Below are positions 14,601 to 25,976 of a DNA stretch of 64,000 nt, piece by piece. Under the pieces are notes generated by a model. The model did not search any database. It was not told where the DNA came from and saw nothing but the letters and a program-made list of their open reading frames with translations. The position numbers and the translations under genes are program-made. The DNA lies in NCBI GenBank assembly GCA_026874595.1, contig CM049320.1, forward strand, positions 24,838,214 through 24,902,213, in the 5' to 3' direction. This stretch comes from Sipunculus nudus (taxonomy: Eukaryota > Annelida > Sipuncula > Golfingiida > Sipunculidae). The number at the start of each line of letters is the position of its first letter. Within the stretch, counting starts at the first letter, position 1.

Positions 14601-15605
14601 CAAATTGAACGCTTGCAGACTACCATACACTTTAGATCCTTCAACAAATAGCCTTATCATCATTCTACTACTGCTTATTACTGCTGTCATTGCATTCATA
14701 TTTGCTCAAATATATCACAATTTTCAACCCCTCCTAAATAAATAAAAAATAAACCACTTTATTTGACTCTATTAATCCATCAGTCAGGTAATTTCATTTA
14801 TCATTTACTCACATATTACATTACATTCCTTTATAATAGCCTAACATGTACATGATATTCATAAGCTTTATCGACTCGATATAGTATCACAGTGGAGAAA
14901 CATTTATAGTCCAATCACGATCAGCTGAGCGCCGTGACCCATGGGTCCCTTGTTCATTGGTTTCCTGTCTAGGTTGATCCCTCTTACAGGAATGGCATTT
15001 CTTGACTGCCAAGACCATAAGTTTGACATCTCACGCATTGTGATTCTGCCAACTTGGCATCTCTGCCTCTAAGACTCTGACTCAGATTAGGACTCGGCTA
15101 ATGAGGACCTTACTACATCACTGCTAGAGATGATCAAGTGTCACAAGGCTGAATGTTCACAGACATAAAAGCTGCAAGAAATAATGTTAAAAGTACAAAT
15201 CCATGAAATATTGCGGATCATAAACTGATATAGATAATTACTTTAGGCAAAACTATAAATAATTTAAGCATGTCAAGTTGACTAGGTTTACTGTAAGCAC
15301 AATATAAAATCTCAGCACTGGCAATGCTTGATACAGTCAGAATGTTAATGTGAACAACTGTAATTCTATATTATCAGTGTTTTATATATATAATACACCA
15401 GCCTCAACCAGGGTTGTTATTTTTTCCAGGAAAAACTAGTTTCTCCCGGACAGTGGGAAAAACCCGGGATTAATTGGGAATAACTGGGGAAAACTGGTTA
15501 GTACCGGGAATTACTGGGGAAAATGTCTGATCAAAATTTTTAAGAGAGTATAATGATGTATAGTTAATTAATTCTGTTTAATGTTGCATGTTGAAATTAT
15601 ATGTG

Positions 15606-15659
<54 letters not shown>

Positions 15660-18600
15660 TTTCCACATGTGATGAATATATATATATAGGTGAGTGTGTG
15701 TGTGTGTGCAATATTTCCACAACTCATGCTAGTGCATTACTATTACTTAATTACCAATTTACTGCAACATAAACTTTAGTAGGTGAGCTGACAAAAGTTA
15801 TCAAGCATGTTAACCTAATCAAGGCTGAGTTAATCTTGGGGGTACAGAAGTGTGAAGAAGCCATGCTAGTCAATCATGTAACAAGCTTGTAACATGTTAC
15901 TGCACCCTGAGAGGTCCATCAGAGTTGGATTGGTAAATATGTATCAATGAACCTTATTTCTTAACCATCAATGGACTTTTTCAGTGTAACTGATATATCT
16001 GATTATCTGTTTACCTATCACTATGTATATGTCACAGGACAAACTCCGATCCAGTAGAATCGTCGATCTTACTAGGACAAAGTCCGATCAGACTTTCTAC
16101 TAGGAGAAACTCCGATCAGACTTTCTACTAGTAGAATTGGCGATTCTACAAGGACAAACTCAGATCATAGCCTCTACTAGGACAAACTCTGATCATAGCC
16201 TCCACTAGGACAAACTCCGATCAACCAGAGACCACAACATAATTAGACTTTCTACTAGTAGAATCAGTGATTCTACTAGGACAAGCTCCGATCGTGGTCT
16301 CTACTAGGACAAACTCCAATCATATATAAATGTACTAGTTGGGTCAGAGCTTCTACTAGGGAAAACTCTGAATGTAGTCTCTACTAGGACAAACTTACCA
16401 TAATGGTCTAATTTCTGAAACCTGAGATTATGAATGAATTAAACACAGTAATATGGTAACCAAATGTTTTATTTATTTATTATACAAAATATGACTTTCT
16501 AAAAGACTAGAGTATATCATGATAGTTTTATACAATATACAGGACAAGGGTTGTTTATTGGTTTTTAATATGGGGTTAAACACTGGTATATGGTATTGGT
16601 TGACATGTTAGGTTTTTTTTTGTAAAACCATTATATTTATTCATTGTTTTATGTACTATACTTCTAGAATTCTTGTTATTACCCTGTATTGTATATGATT
16701 GCTCCTTGCAAAGTGCCACCCTGAATGTCAAAACAGATTTTGAGCTTTGAGGAAGTTGATATAACCTTAGGACTGATTTTTTTATGATTGACTTGCACTT
16801 AACCGAGGCAACTGTATTTCTGCGAGTGAGTCTTTTGAAAAAGTTCTGTATGAAAATACACACAATCTGTATAAATGGCTTATTAATTGATAAACATAAG
16901 TACTGTCCCATGTATATATTGCATTTTTCTCTTTTATTTTAAGAAATAAGTAATACCTATGTTCAGGAATTGTAGATAACAGTTTGTGCTAATTTGTGCT
17001 TGTGCTTTTATTTGTATTTTTTATCACATAAACTTGTATGTTCTATATGAAACCTACATTCTGTATCAGTGGCTATTTCATTGATTAACATAAGTAATGT
17101 TGTATGTATATATTGCAATTTTTCTCTGTGATTTTAGGACAGGATAAATGAAATATTTTAGATCTATCCGTAAATTAAGGAATTTTTCATATATACAAGT
17201 AGATAAACAGTTTGTGCTTATATGTGCTTGTGCTTTTATTTGTATTTTTTAGAATATGAACTTGTATATATTGTACATAAATAAAGGATTTGTATTTCTG
17301 AGAATCAAAGTTCTATTTGAAAATACCTACATTCTGTATCAGTGGTTTAATTGATAAACATAAGTACAGGTAGATGTATATATTGCATTTTTTTGCTGTG
17401 AATTTAAGACAGGATGTGAATGAAATATTTTCGATCAATATTCAGGAATTTTACATATACACAAGTAGATAAACAGTTTGTGCTTACATGTGCTTGTGCT
17501 TATCTTTGTAATTTTTTTATCAAATAAAATTGTATGAATATATTTGAATGAAACATTAAGATGTATGTCTGTGACTTGTATATATAATCGTAGGATATTG
17601 TGTTTTATCATATATTTTATTCATTTTTAGCTCAGCTGACTATAAGTCATCTGAGCTATAGTCGTGGTCCGTTGTCCATCGTCTGTCTGTCCGTCCGTCC
17701 GTAGATGTGGCACATTTTGAAACCGTAAGACCTAGGAATCCAAAATTCGGCATAGTGTTAGATGTCCCCAAGATCTCCTACCAAGCCGAAAACTGGGTCT
17801 TTGCAACTTTGTTCCTTTGAGAAATTAAGGAAAAACCTCAATTTTTTATTAAAAACCTATTTTCACACTTCAGGACTGCCTAATATCAAAACCACTCATC
17901 TGTTTTTCTTCATATTTACCATAAATAATCCTCTATATAGTTTCTATGTACATGCCAGAAAGTAGGTCTGTATTATATAATTTAAAAAAGTTATGGGCCC
18001 AAACATAATGCACTTTGTAAATAATCAGGGAAAAAATTTGATCACTTAACATAAAAATTGTTAAAGCTAAGCACTTTTTCTCTAGATATATTACTTTTAT
18101 TAATCAAATTTAAATTGTATACCCAAAATTAGATCAAAATCTTTTAAAATATTAGCAAAAATAAAAAATTTTAAATTTTGCCCAACTTTGACCATGGCAC
18201 GCTTTATTCCTGTAACTGCTGTGGATTTAATTTTCAAAGCATGTTTATTTTTTAGCATTTCAACTGTTAACACCAAAAATTTGAAATCAGTTGATCAAAA
18301 ACTGTAGATTTTATTCAAGTTTTCGAGCACCATGTCACATATTGTATACATAAAGCTAGTGTTATGCAGTTTGCTAGAGCTCAGCTCCTGAGCTTACTTT
18401 AAGTTCCTTATATTTGGCATACAGTTAGTTGTCTCCAAAATCCCCTATCATGCCAAGAATTTGGTCACTAGGACTTAATTCCTTTAAGATATTAATGAAA
18501 AACTCATTTTTCCATTAAAAACCCATTGTTACACTTTAAGACTGCCTAATATCAAAACCACTGATCTGACTTTGATCATATATAATATACATATTTTTCT

Positions 18601-21600
18601 ATACATTCACTATGCATGTGCCAGAAATGATGTCAGTATTGCATTTAAGTAATAGGCCCAAACATAATGCACTTGTTAAAAAATCAAGAAATAAATTTAC
18701 TCATCTAAGATGAGAATTGCTGAAGCTGGAGACTTTTTTCAGGAATATAACTTTATTTAATCAAGATTCAATTGTTTACCCAAAATTAGATCTGATTTTT
18801 GCAAATTTTCCAAGTTATTAGCTTAATAAAAAAATCAATACCTTAAATTTTGTCCAACTTTGGCAATGGCACGTTTTTTTCCCTGTAAGCCCTGTTGATT
18901 TAATTTTCACAGCATATATACATAAGGATTTAATTTTTTTAAATTTGAAATTTCAAAGAAATTGATCGGAAAGAATAGCTTTTATTCAAGTTTTCATACA
19001 CCATGTCAAGTGTTGTTTACATCTAGCCCACCTAGTAGTACAGCCTTCACTTGCATTATGTAACCCACCCCAGGCAGCTTGACATGGCTCAGCTTGGCCA
19101 CTACTAGCAGGCTTCCCCTCTGCCCTGCTCCCCTCCCCCCCAGATGGTGCATTAACTAGATGAATGTTATAATTTTCTGTATTTCATTTTATTCTTGGCT
19201 ATGCAATGACACATTTTAGATTTTGTATTTACCACCAGGGTTAACTTACAATGATTAAAGTGCACATTTAATTGTGTCCAAAAACTTCACCAGGTGTGGA
19301 ATTGACTATTAATTCCAGTAATAAATTATAGCTTAGATTGTAATTAGCATAATGATATTGTTTGTCCCTCATTCAACCAACAGTGTGTATATTTGAATAC
19401 TTTATTTGAAAAGATGTTTTTATTTACCATATTTACTGAATCTTTTATTTTATTTCAGTGAATAAGATTAAGCATGTACTGAAAACTCCAATGTGCAAAA
19501 CTTGTTAATAGTGATTCAAGGAATAATCTTGTAGATGCCATGTTGTGGCATTATTTTCTTTTAAATTCAGTTTAAACATTTGTGATTTAAAAATAATAAA
19601 AATATATGTGTATGCATAATATGACCCAATATGAGCTACACTCTGGATATATAATGATTGCAACTTAGAATTCTAATATTTTAACTTGTATTTTCAGTTT
19701 TTTTAATACAAATTTATAAAACTTGTAAATAAAAAAATATTAATAAGATAAAAACTATTTTAATGGAAAAAGTGGATATGCTTAAATAATAGGCTTTTAT
19801 ATAAACTTAAATGCATAATTCCCTTGTAAGTGAAATAAAGGTATTAGTCCATTCTGTCCACTGGCCTGTCCATCTGTAAATTTTTTATATGCATCACAGT
19901 ATCTCAAAAACTTTTACTGTTTTCCTTCATGACAGTCTTGTCAGAGTATTAGTTTGCAATCATATATTTAGAACTTTACTATAACCAAGTAGGAGGGCCT
20001 CTTTCCTCTAAGCTTCTCATATGCTTATATAAATGAAAAACATTAAAATAGAATATTTTGCATTTGCAAAAATTTCAAACTTAAGCTGAGCGCCATGACC
20101 CATGGGTCCCTTGTTAATCTCAGGTTTCAGAAATTAGGTAAATTATGGTAAGTTTCTCCTTGTAGAGACTACAGTCGGAGTTTATCCTAGTAGAGACCAC
20201 GATCAGAGTTTGTCCCAGTAGAGACTACGATTGGAGTTTGTCCTAGTAGAATCGCCGATTCTACTTGTAGAAAGTCTAATTATGATGTGGTCTCTGGTTG
20301 ATCAGAGTTTGTCCTAGTAGAGGCTATGATTGGAGTTTGTCCTAGTAGAATCGCTGATCCTACTAGTAGAAAGTCTGATCGGAATTTCTCCTAGTAGAAA
20401 GTCTGATCAGACTTTGTCCTAGTAGAATCGACGATTCTACTGGATCGGAGTTTGTTCTGTGACATATATACATACAAACAAGCTTTTTTTTAAGGAAAAC
20501 AATATAAATTTTCATATCTTGGTTTTGTGATTTGAGTATGTTTGTTTAAATATATATATGTGTGTGTGTGTGTGAGAGAGAGAGATGATATTTCCTTTTA
20601 ATTCAGTCAGATATCTGCTGGTCTCTCCTTTTATAAGATTATTAGAGGTTTTTCCCAGTTTTTCCCCAATTCCCACTTTGAGAGGTTTTTCAAAGCCGGG
20701 AAAAACTTACAACCCTGGCCTCAACAGTGATGTAAAATTATGCTTCCCTGTATAATTTGCACCAAGGTTTTTCATTTCAATTTTATGAATTAATAAGGAA
20801 GATTATTTTTGGTGAAATACACTCTTGACAGTTTCCAGGCTTGATAATTTACCTACATTTTTTATTTCATATTTGTACATATTGTTACTATATATGATTT
20901 TAAATGATTTTCTTTGAATAACAGTGATACTGTGACCCTATAATGCAATAAAGTATGTTATTTCTCATATTTTTTTCAGATTTTTCACATTACTTGGAGT
21001 GTACCTTATTGGAGGGTTTATATACATGAGATTTGTGGTCCATGCACGGGGCATGAACCAGATACCAAACTGGAGTTTCTGGCAAGATTTTGGCAACTTA
21101 CAAGCTGTGAGTGAATGACTCTTTATTCAAACCTATTTGTGATAGGAGACTGCCTTACAGGGTTCAGCATTGTAGAAGGTCTTGTCGAGTTCATAACAGG
21201 TTAAAATATGACATGACAGGATGGCCTGTAACAATTAATAGGGGCCTTGAATCATCATGATACAAACTATTGCTGTAAATACAGTTGCCATTTGTATTTG
21301 ATTGATGATACCTTTATTTTCGTTTGAACCCAGTCTTACAGAAAACTACCTAACAGAGTACTTTTTATTATAGTGCAGCACTATTGTTATTCAAAGCCTG
21401 CAGTCTTAATATACAGCTGCTGATGAATAATTAAAACTCAAGAACACGTGAATATACAAACTATTTGTATATAATTTATTCCATCACTATGGTAACTCGG
21501 CATTTCCATCCCTTGCACAACTCTGCTGTCATTCACACAGCCTGTGGCAGTTTTCTTCTGTATTAGGTCAGTAATTCAGCAAAAATGTAGGGGGAGTGAA

Positions 21601-22398
21601 ACATATACTGAATTATAATATATAAATTATAATATATAATATATAAATATTCATACAAAATGGATGTTGTTGAAAGGTAGATCTGAAGGCATTGTAAAAA
21701 AATGATCAAAATGTTTGCATTCTAATCCAGAATAATTTTACTTTTTTTTTCATCTTTGGAAGGCAAGGCACTCTGACATCTCCACAGACTCTCCTATTTC
21801 AGAGGGGCAAAGTGCTATTAGATTCAAAGTTTAAATGTCATGTCAGTATTGATTTTAAAATATCCTGTATTTAATATATTTGTGATATCTGGTCATATAC
21901 CACTAAGCCATGTAAAAACAAACTATGTTTACATAGTATCATTTGAATTCCATGTATACATAAATCAAGAAAATATATGTATACATTTGAACTATTTTAT
22001 TACTGATTATTCATTTAGGAAATTAAAACTGTGTTGCTGAACTTTGTTTTTGCTGAACTTTTCTTCCTTAAACTTGTACTGCAGCCATTTAACGTTAGAT
22101 AAATGATCATTTCAGACAGGACTTTATTCTTAATTTTGTGTACATGCTGTTAATTATAATAACATTACTAGTGTCTTTATTGTGATTCCTTCCCAACAGG
22201 TTGACGTTTTAGTTATGTTATTTCTTGCATTTTCCTTTATTTCATTTTCACTTTCCACAGGATGGCTGTAATTTCCTGTGTCGGTGTACTGGTGGCAGTC
22301 CCTATAACCAACCAGGACAGAGAACATACAAGGGCGTCGGTGATGATCAGCTAGGTCTGGAAGATGAGGGACCTGATGATCACTTACTGCCAATGTAA
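2494..22398 (+). CDS. M6PR: Cation-dependent mannose-6-phosphate receptor, six coding exons
   Basis: Type I membrane receptor that binds mannose-6-phosphate on lysosomal hydrolases in the trans-Golgi and delivers them to endosomes. Exons at 2494-2639, 3841-4013, 5342-5451, 10898-11037, 20980-21106 and 22261-22398 join in frame to 277 codons, the length I recall for the vertebrate protein. Residues 1-21 look like a signal peptide. The lumenal P-type lectin domain follows, with VIQQNK (ligand-binding Gln), [12 protein letters not shown] and SDCYYLF. One membrane span lies at about 183-206. The tail has SFWQDFGNL (Phe-Trp endosomal-sorting motif), a CNFLCRC cysteine cluster where the vertebrate tail is palmitoylated, and the terminal acidic dileucine DDHLLPM used by GGA adaptors. 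All introns are GT-AG. Introns 3 (5.4 kb) and 4 (9.9 kb) are swollen by transposons. An in-frame ATG at 2434 would spoil the signal peptide, so 2494 is preferred. Confidence 0.95.
3841..4013 (+). CDS. M6PR: M6PR coding exon 2 (lectin domain, first half)
   Basis: Acceptor TTAACTTCAG|A; donor GGCA|GTTAGT at 4014. Encodes residues 49-106, including [10 protein letters not shown], the ligand-binding VIQQNK segment and [10 protein letters not shown], which line up with the vertebrate VQINK and VGRINETHIF segments. Confidence 0.92.
5342..5451 (+). CDS. M6PR: M6PR coding exon 3 (lectin domain core)
   Basis: Acceptor TCTTTTCAG|CGG; donor CAG|GTGAGA at 5452, phase 0. Encodes residues 107-143. [17 protein letters not shown] matches the vertebrate NWIMLIYKGGDEYDNHC stretch, and [10 protein letters not shown] follows. 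Confidence 0.93.
5721..9974 (+). mobile_element. Hairpin-ended Helentron-like non-autonomous element, copy 1
   Basis: Lies in M6PR intron 3. The 5' end is an imperfect 29-base palindrome starting AGCTCAGCTGACTATAAGTC, followed by a GTCCGTCC-type simple repeat. The 3' end has TCAGCTGAGCGCCGTG and then a decayed form of the terminal palindrome found in other copies as GACCCATGGGTC, then CTTGTT. No coding capacity is seen. It is interrupted by a hAT-like element at 5974-7546. Without that it is about 2.7 kb. Terminal hairpins, subterminal inverted repeats and insertion at TT/AA fit Helentron-derived HINE elements, but the class is inferred. Confidence 0.6.
5974..7546. mobile_element. hAT-like non-autonomous element inserted in copy 1
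   Basis: Begins CAGGGTTGG and ends CCAACCCTG, with 8-bp flanks ATTCTCAC (5966-5973) and ATTTTCAC (7547-7554) that differ at one base. Other copies of the host repeat read straight through this point (for example near 12050). Both ends carry several GCCTAAAACCTG-type words, resembling hAT subterminal transposase sites. No transposase frame is recognised inside. The 8-bp duplication and CAGGG terminus support the hAT superfamily. Confidence 0.75.
10898..11037 (+). CDS. M6PR: M6PR coding exon 4 (lectin end and start of membrane span)
   Basis: Acceptor AATTCCAG|GGC; donor ATCAT|GTGAGT at 11038. Encodes residues 144-189. The [16 protein letters not shown] segment carries the Glu and Tyr that sit ten residues apart in the ligand pocket of the family, plus an N-K-T glycosylation sequon. 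The last residues, IGSVIVI, open the transmembrane helix. Confidence 0.93.
11803..14954 (+). mobile_element. Hairpin-ended Helentron-like element, copy 2
   Basis: Lies in M6PR intron 4. It is the most complete copy of this family here, about 3.15 kb and without a large insertion. It starts with the AGCTCAGCTGACTATAAGTC palindrome and ends TCAGCTGAGCGCC, the palindrome GACCCATGGGTC and CTTGTT. Segments 12533-14954 and 8018-9974 of copy 1 are near-identical over long stretches. Short open frames in both copies (for example 8613-8795 and 13609-13791, minus strand) are identical by shared descent of the repeat and are not genes. Confidence 0.7.
16880..17560 (+). repeat. Tandem repeat of ~230-265 bases, about three units
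   Basis: The phrase CAGTTTGTGCTTATATGTGC (with variants) recurs near 16980, 17208 and 17474, each followed by a similar GCTTGTGCTTTTATTTGTA stretch. It is the core of the foldback-like element. Confidence 0.8.
17626..20115 (+). mobile_element. Hairpin-ended Helentron-like element, copy 3
   Basis: Starts with AGCTCAGCTGACTATAAGTC at 17629 and ends AGCTGAGCGCCATG, the palindrome GACCCATGGGTC and CTTGTT at 20115. It directly abuts the right arm of the foldback-like element, which begins AATCTCAGG. It shares the two-module interior of copies 1 and 2 but is somewhat more diverged. Confidence 0.7.
20980..21106 (+). CDS. M6PR: M6PR coding exon 5 (membrane span and proximal tail)
   Basis: Acceptor TTTTTTCAG|A; donor CAAGCT|GTGAGT at 21107, phase 0. 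Encodes residues 190-232: the rest of the membrane helix ([15 protein letters not shown]) and the tail segment [11 protein letters not shown] with the Phe-Trp sorting motif. Confidence 0.94.
22261..22398 (+). CDS. M6PR: M6PR coding exon 6 (cytosolic tail and stop)
   Basis: Acceptor CTTTCCACAG|GAT; stop TAA at 22396. Encodes residues 233-277: DGCNFLCRC, then [10 protein letters not shown] and the C-terminal acidic-dileucine DDHLLPM, essentially the vertebrate tail end. Confidence 0.95.
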   Translation, partial: DGCNFLCRCTGGSPYNQPGQRTYKGVGDDQLGLEDEGPDDHLLPM

Positions 22399-22488
22399 TC
22401 ATCACCACCAGATGCCTTTATTTATAATGTAAACTTAAACTTACATATTACATACATAAGACTACATCCATGAAAGAAACCTACAGGC

Positions 22489-22494
22489 AATAAA
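22489..22494 (+). terminator. Candidate M6PR polyadenylation signal
   Basis: AATAAA 91 bases past the M6PR stop. Further copies at 22915-22920 and 23817-23822 are equally plausible; the sequence alone cannot decide. Confidence 0.35.
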
Positions 22495-24082
22495 TTTGAT
22501 TGACGTTTGCACACATGACATGGTCACCATTGTTACACTGTATGTACCTTTTTTTAAATGTGACACAATAACTCAAAAACTCAAACAGGTGCTCCTCTGT
22601 TTAAGCTTGATGGTATATCTTGTGGTTCATCTCACTTGGCAAGGGCTTGGTAACTCTCTTATGATTTTGTGATCTTTTTTATGCTTTCTACATTGAGTTC
22701 TACCAGTGTTTGAGATATCATTATAAAGAATACATATTTTTGGTGCTCATGGGGAGATCCTTCTGCGCTACATAAAACCTCCATGAAGGCCCATCATTAA
22801 CCAGAAGTGAACAAAACATCATCTGATTCATTAGCTTTTTTTTTTAAAATAACTTTATATATTTGGGAAATGATTTTTATGAGAGCAAGCTTAACATATT
22901 TTTCTGTGAAAGAGAATAAAATCAACTTGAAATCTCAACTATGACCTGCTTGATATGTACGTTATAGTACCTTGAACAAAGTTATTAATGGCACAAAGTA
23001 TTGTCACATGAATATAAGAATACCGGTAGAGTTTTGAACCAGCCCTAGTTAGCAGGCATGTCGGATTACCTGACCTGATCACATGCAAGAAAAATGTATA
23101 TCCACACTCTAGCACAGTTTGTATCACTTAAAAATCATTGTTATACTTTGCTCTGCATAACATGCACAGGGGGTATTTTTATTTTAGAATGTAGACCCAA
23201 TGGTATTTTACAGCAAGGTGGTGACAGATTTTCGTTGTTTTTAATGTGAAATTATTTTTGTTTTTGTTATTATCCCAGCATTTTAATTCCTTACATTATA
23301 ATGTTACTCCATTTGTTAATTGTAGATAAAATTTTGTACCATTATCCATAGAACATTAAATGTATCAGATATTATGATTTTGTACAAATGATGAGGGTGT
23401 ATAATGTGTCGGCTTTAATTTGGTTCTGATATCTGTAAGCATATAAAAATGAATTACTGACAATAGCCAAGCTATTTATTTGAATATTTGTTGTGATTAT
23501 ACATGGATGTTGATATATATATATAATCTGTGACTGATATTGTATAACTGTAATCAAAACAGATTTAGTAAAGTTAGAACATACCACCTCCTTTGCAGTT
23601 AATTTTTCTGAAAACTGTTGCAAAACTGTTATGTCATAGACCATGTTTTGGCTTGCCTTGTCTTTAGTACATGGCTAACTGTATATATTAGATAAATGGG
23701 TAACTTGATTTTTTATACCTTTTTCAGACCTTAAATAAGATACCTGTTTTCTGCCAGATAGTATGATTGATTATAAGATATTATCTTTAAATTGGTAAAT
23801 TAGAAGGCATCATTATAATAAAATGTATTGTCCCAAAGTAACCTCATTCTCTGTTTACAGTTTAACACTTTTATATATGGTGTGACCTTACAATTTTTAT
23901 ATTTGGTGTATTCTCTCAAGTTTTTCCACTCCACTTAAAATTGCATGCTGGTTTTTTTTGTGTACTAATGACTTCATCTTCCTATGCAAACTCAGTTTTT
24001 TTTAACCAAATTATGTGCATTTTATTATTAATAAATATAAGCAGAAAGGAATTTAGAGATTCAGGATTAATTTTTCTTGGAA

Positions 24083-24370
24083 TATACTTGTACCTTGTGT
24101 CATAAAAGCATGTTGTTGGCATGTCATTGGCTTAAATTGCAGGTGCAAATCTTTACTAGCTACATTCTCATTTACAATCATATTTGCATTTAGACAACCT
24201 CCTTTTGTAATTACAAAAATCTACTTGATATACTTGTACCTTGTGTCATAAAGGCATGTTGTTGGCATGTCATTGGCTTAAATTGCAGGTGCAAATCTTT
24301 ACTAGCTACATTCTCATTTACAATCATATTTGTATTTAGACAACCTCCTTTTGTTATTACAGAAATCTAG
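24083..24370 (+). repeat. Tandem duplication of a ~145-base unit
   Basis: A stretch beginning ATACTTGTACCTTGTGTCAT at about 24083 is repeated almost exactly starting near 24228. Both units include GCATGTTGTTGGCATGTCAT and end with GACAACCTCCTTTTGT. Only a few bases differ, so the duplication is recent. Confidence 0.9.
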
Positions 24371-25909
24371 ACTTTACAGAGAGGCAAATGATGTTTGTTG
24401 ACAGATCAGTGGTGTAGCAACAGATATAACAGACAGTAACTAAAATTGTGACATGAACAAAGCAAATGAGATGGGTGCCAATCTTCATGTTTACAGATCG
24501 CATTAAAACTAGCTAGCAGAAGTTAATAATGGCTATGGACTTTAGAGCAGGGCAAAGGTATGGCAGGATATTTCATTTTTGATGTTCTCACTTTTAGGGC
24601 ACTGGGCATATTGTTTTTGAATAATAAAGGTGAATATACTTGTAGTTAAATGTCAAAAAGCAGATCATTGTAGTGATATTAAAGACCACAGTTGCCTTAT
24701 ATCTTTAGAAGCATCAAACAGTTAAATAGGTTCAACCTCTGTTACACTGGACTCATTTTGTGTGTTAAATGCTCGTCCATATAAATATGTTGTATCATTT
24801 ACCCAGCTAGATGTGTATCGGTGTATGTCTGAAGTTTGTGTGTTCCAACTATGCTTAAACAAGTACTCTGACTATACAGGCTGGTCTGGATGAAATTGAT
24901 AATATGGCTGTAATGGCTATCACTATTATCACTATTATCACTCAGCAATGATAATATAATCTACACGGACATATACTCCTTGCCAACAGCATGCTTTGTA
25001 ATTAAACATCTTATATGGTAACCCATTAAAAGCATACATCAATTTCTGATTACAATAGCTATGATAGATGGCACCTAATGGAAGTATTTTCATATTCAGT
25101 GTATTACGTATTTTTGTGAAGGAATAGTTACACTTAATGAGAGAATTTTATGGATGTGAAATGGAAACATTTGATGCATGTGATATGTATAAGACAAAGC
25201 ATAAGCACACCTTAGAGATTTGGAACAGATTCGTGTACCTAAGCATAAATATTAGATAACAATTTAATTTCATGGACATATAAAATATTAAACCATGATT
25301 GAATAGTATTATTGATTCGCTGCATGGTTATATGGTGTAGGCACAGCTGTACCAAATCAAATGCTGTAATAAACTTAAACATTCCTCTCAGATCTCTATC
25401 ATGATTGCGCAGATTATCAAACTGATTTAGTATGATATTTTTTTCACAGGTTTCAAAACTGATTAATTAATACAGGATTTTGTCATACCTACTCAGTTCA
25501 CTCATTCTGCCTGAAAGTCTGTCTGTTTAAGTTGCAAAACGATCATTGTGTACAAAATCATCTGGAAATGCTACACCTGCTTTGGGAAATGCTGCTTTTT
25601 GTATCCTTATTTGGGCCTAATATATTGGTTTCAGAATATTTGCCATATGGTGATACCAAATAAAGTGCCCACCCTCCCGTTCTCATAACAGCTGCAAACG
25701 GAGTCTTTGATTAATTTCGAGTAAAACAAAGAATTTTACAATTTTTTAGGGTTGTGTGTTAAACGCTAGTATGACCGCTACCTGTTTAACCTCAATATAT
25801 GTTTAGCCATACTGCTAATAATATTTACCCTCATTTATTTTGAATGACAATAACCTCCTTACCAGGAGTTTACTTGTATGTCAATAGTATCTGAATAAAA
25901 ACGCCACAG

Positions 25910-25976
<67 letters not shown>

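Larger units (their letters stand above)
16030..20464. mobile_element. Foldback-like element with long tandem-repeat inverted arms
   Basis: Begins TGTCACAG and ends CTGTGACA with TATA on both sides. The left arm (16030-16445) and right arm (20116-20464) are inverted copies of each other. Each is built of short repeated units of the type CTACTAGGACAAACTCCGAT mixed with AGTAGAATCG(N)CGATTCTAC palindromes. Long inverted arms made of tandem subrepeats are the hallmark of foldback elements. The core (16446-17625) contains about three ~240-base repeats. The right side of the core is replaced by, or lies against, copy 3 of the hairpin-ended family. Confidence 0.75.
15409..20717. mobile_element. hAT-like element carrying two nested insertions
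   Basis: Starts CAGGGTTGTTA and ends TACAACCCTG, with a perfect 8-bp flank GCCTCAAC at 15401-15408 and 20718-20725. The ends share GGGAAAAA/TTTTTCCC words. Its own sequence is 15409-16029 and 20465-20717. The middle is a foldback-like element, which in turn holds a hairpin-ended element. No transposase frame remains. The exact flanking duplication makes the boundaries secure. Confidence 0.8.

Noticed and set aside
16030-16445. Repeat-spacer look of the CTACTAGGACAAACTC array suggested a CRISPR
   Set aside because: The host is eukaryotic, spacing is irregular, units are palindromic mixtures, and the whole array has an inverted partner at 20116-20464.
22154-22408. Minus-strand frame over M6PR exon 6
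   Set aside because: Shadow of the real plus-strand exon, whose tail motifs and splice acceptor are clear.
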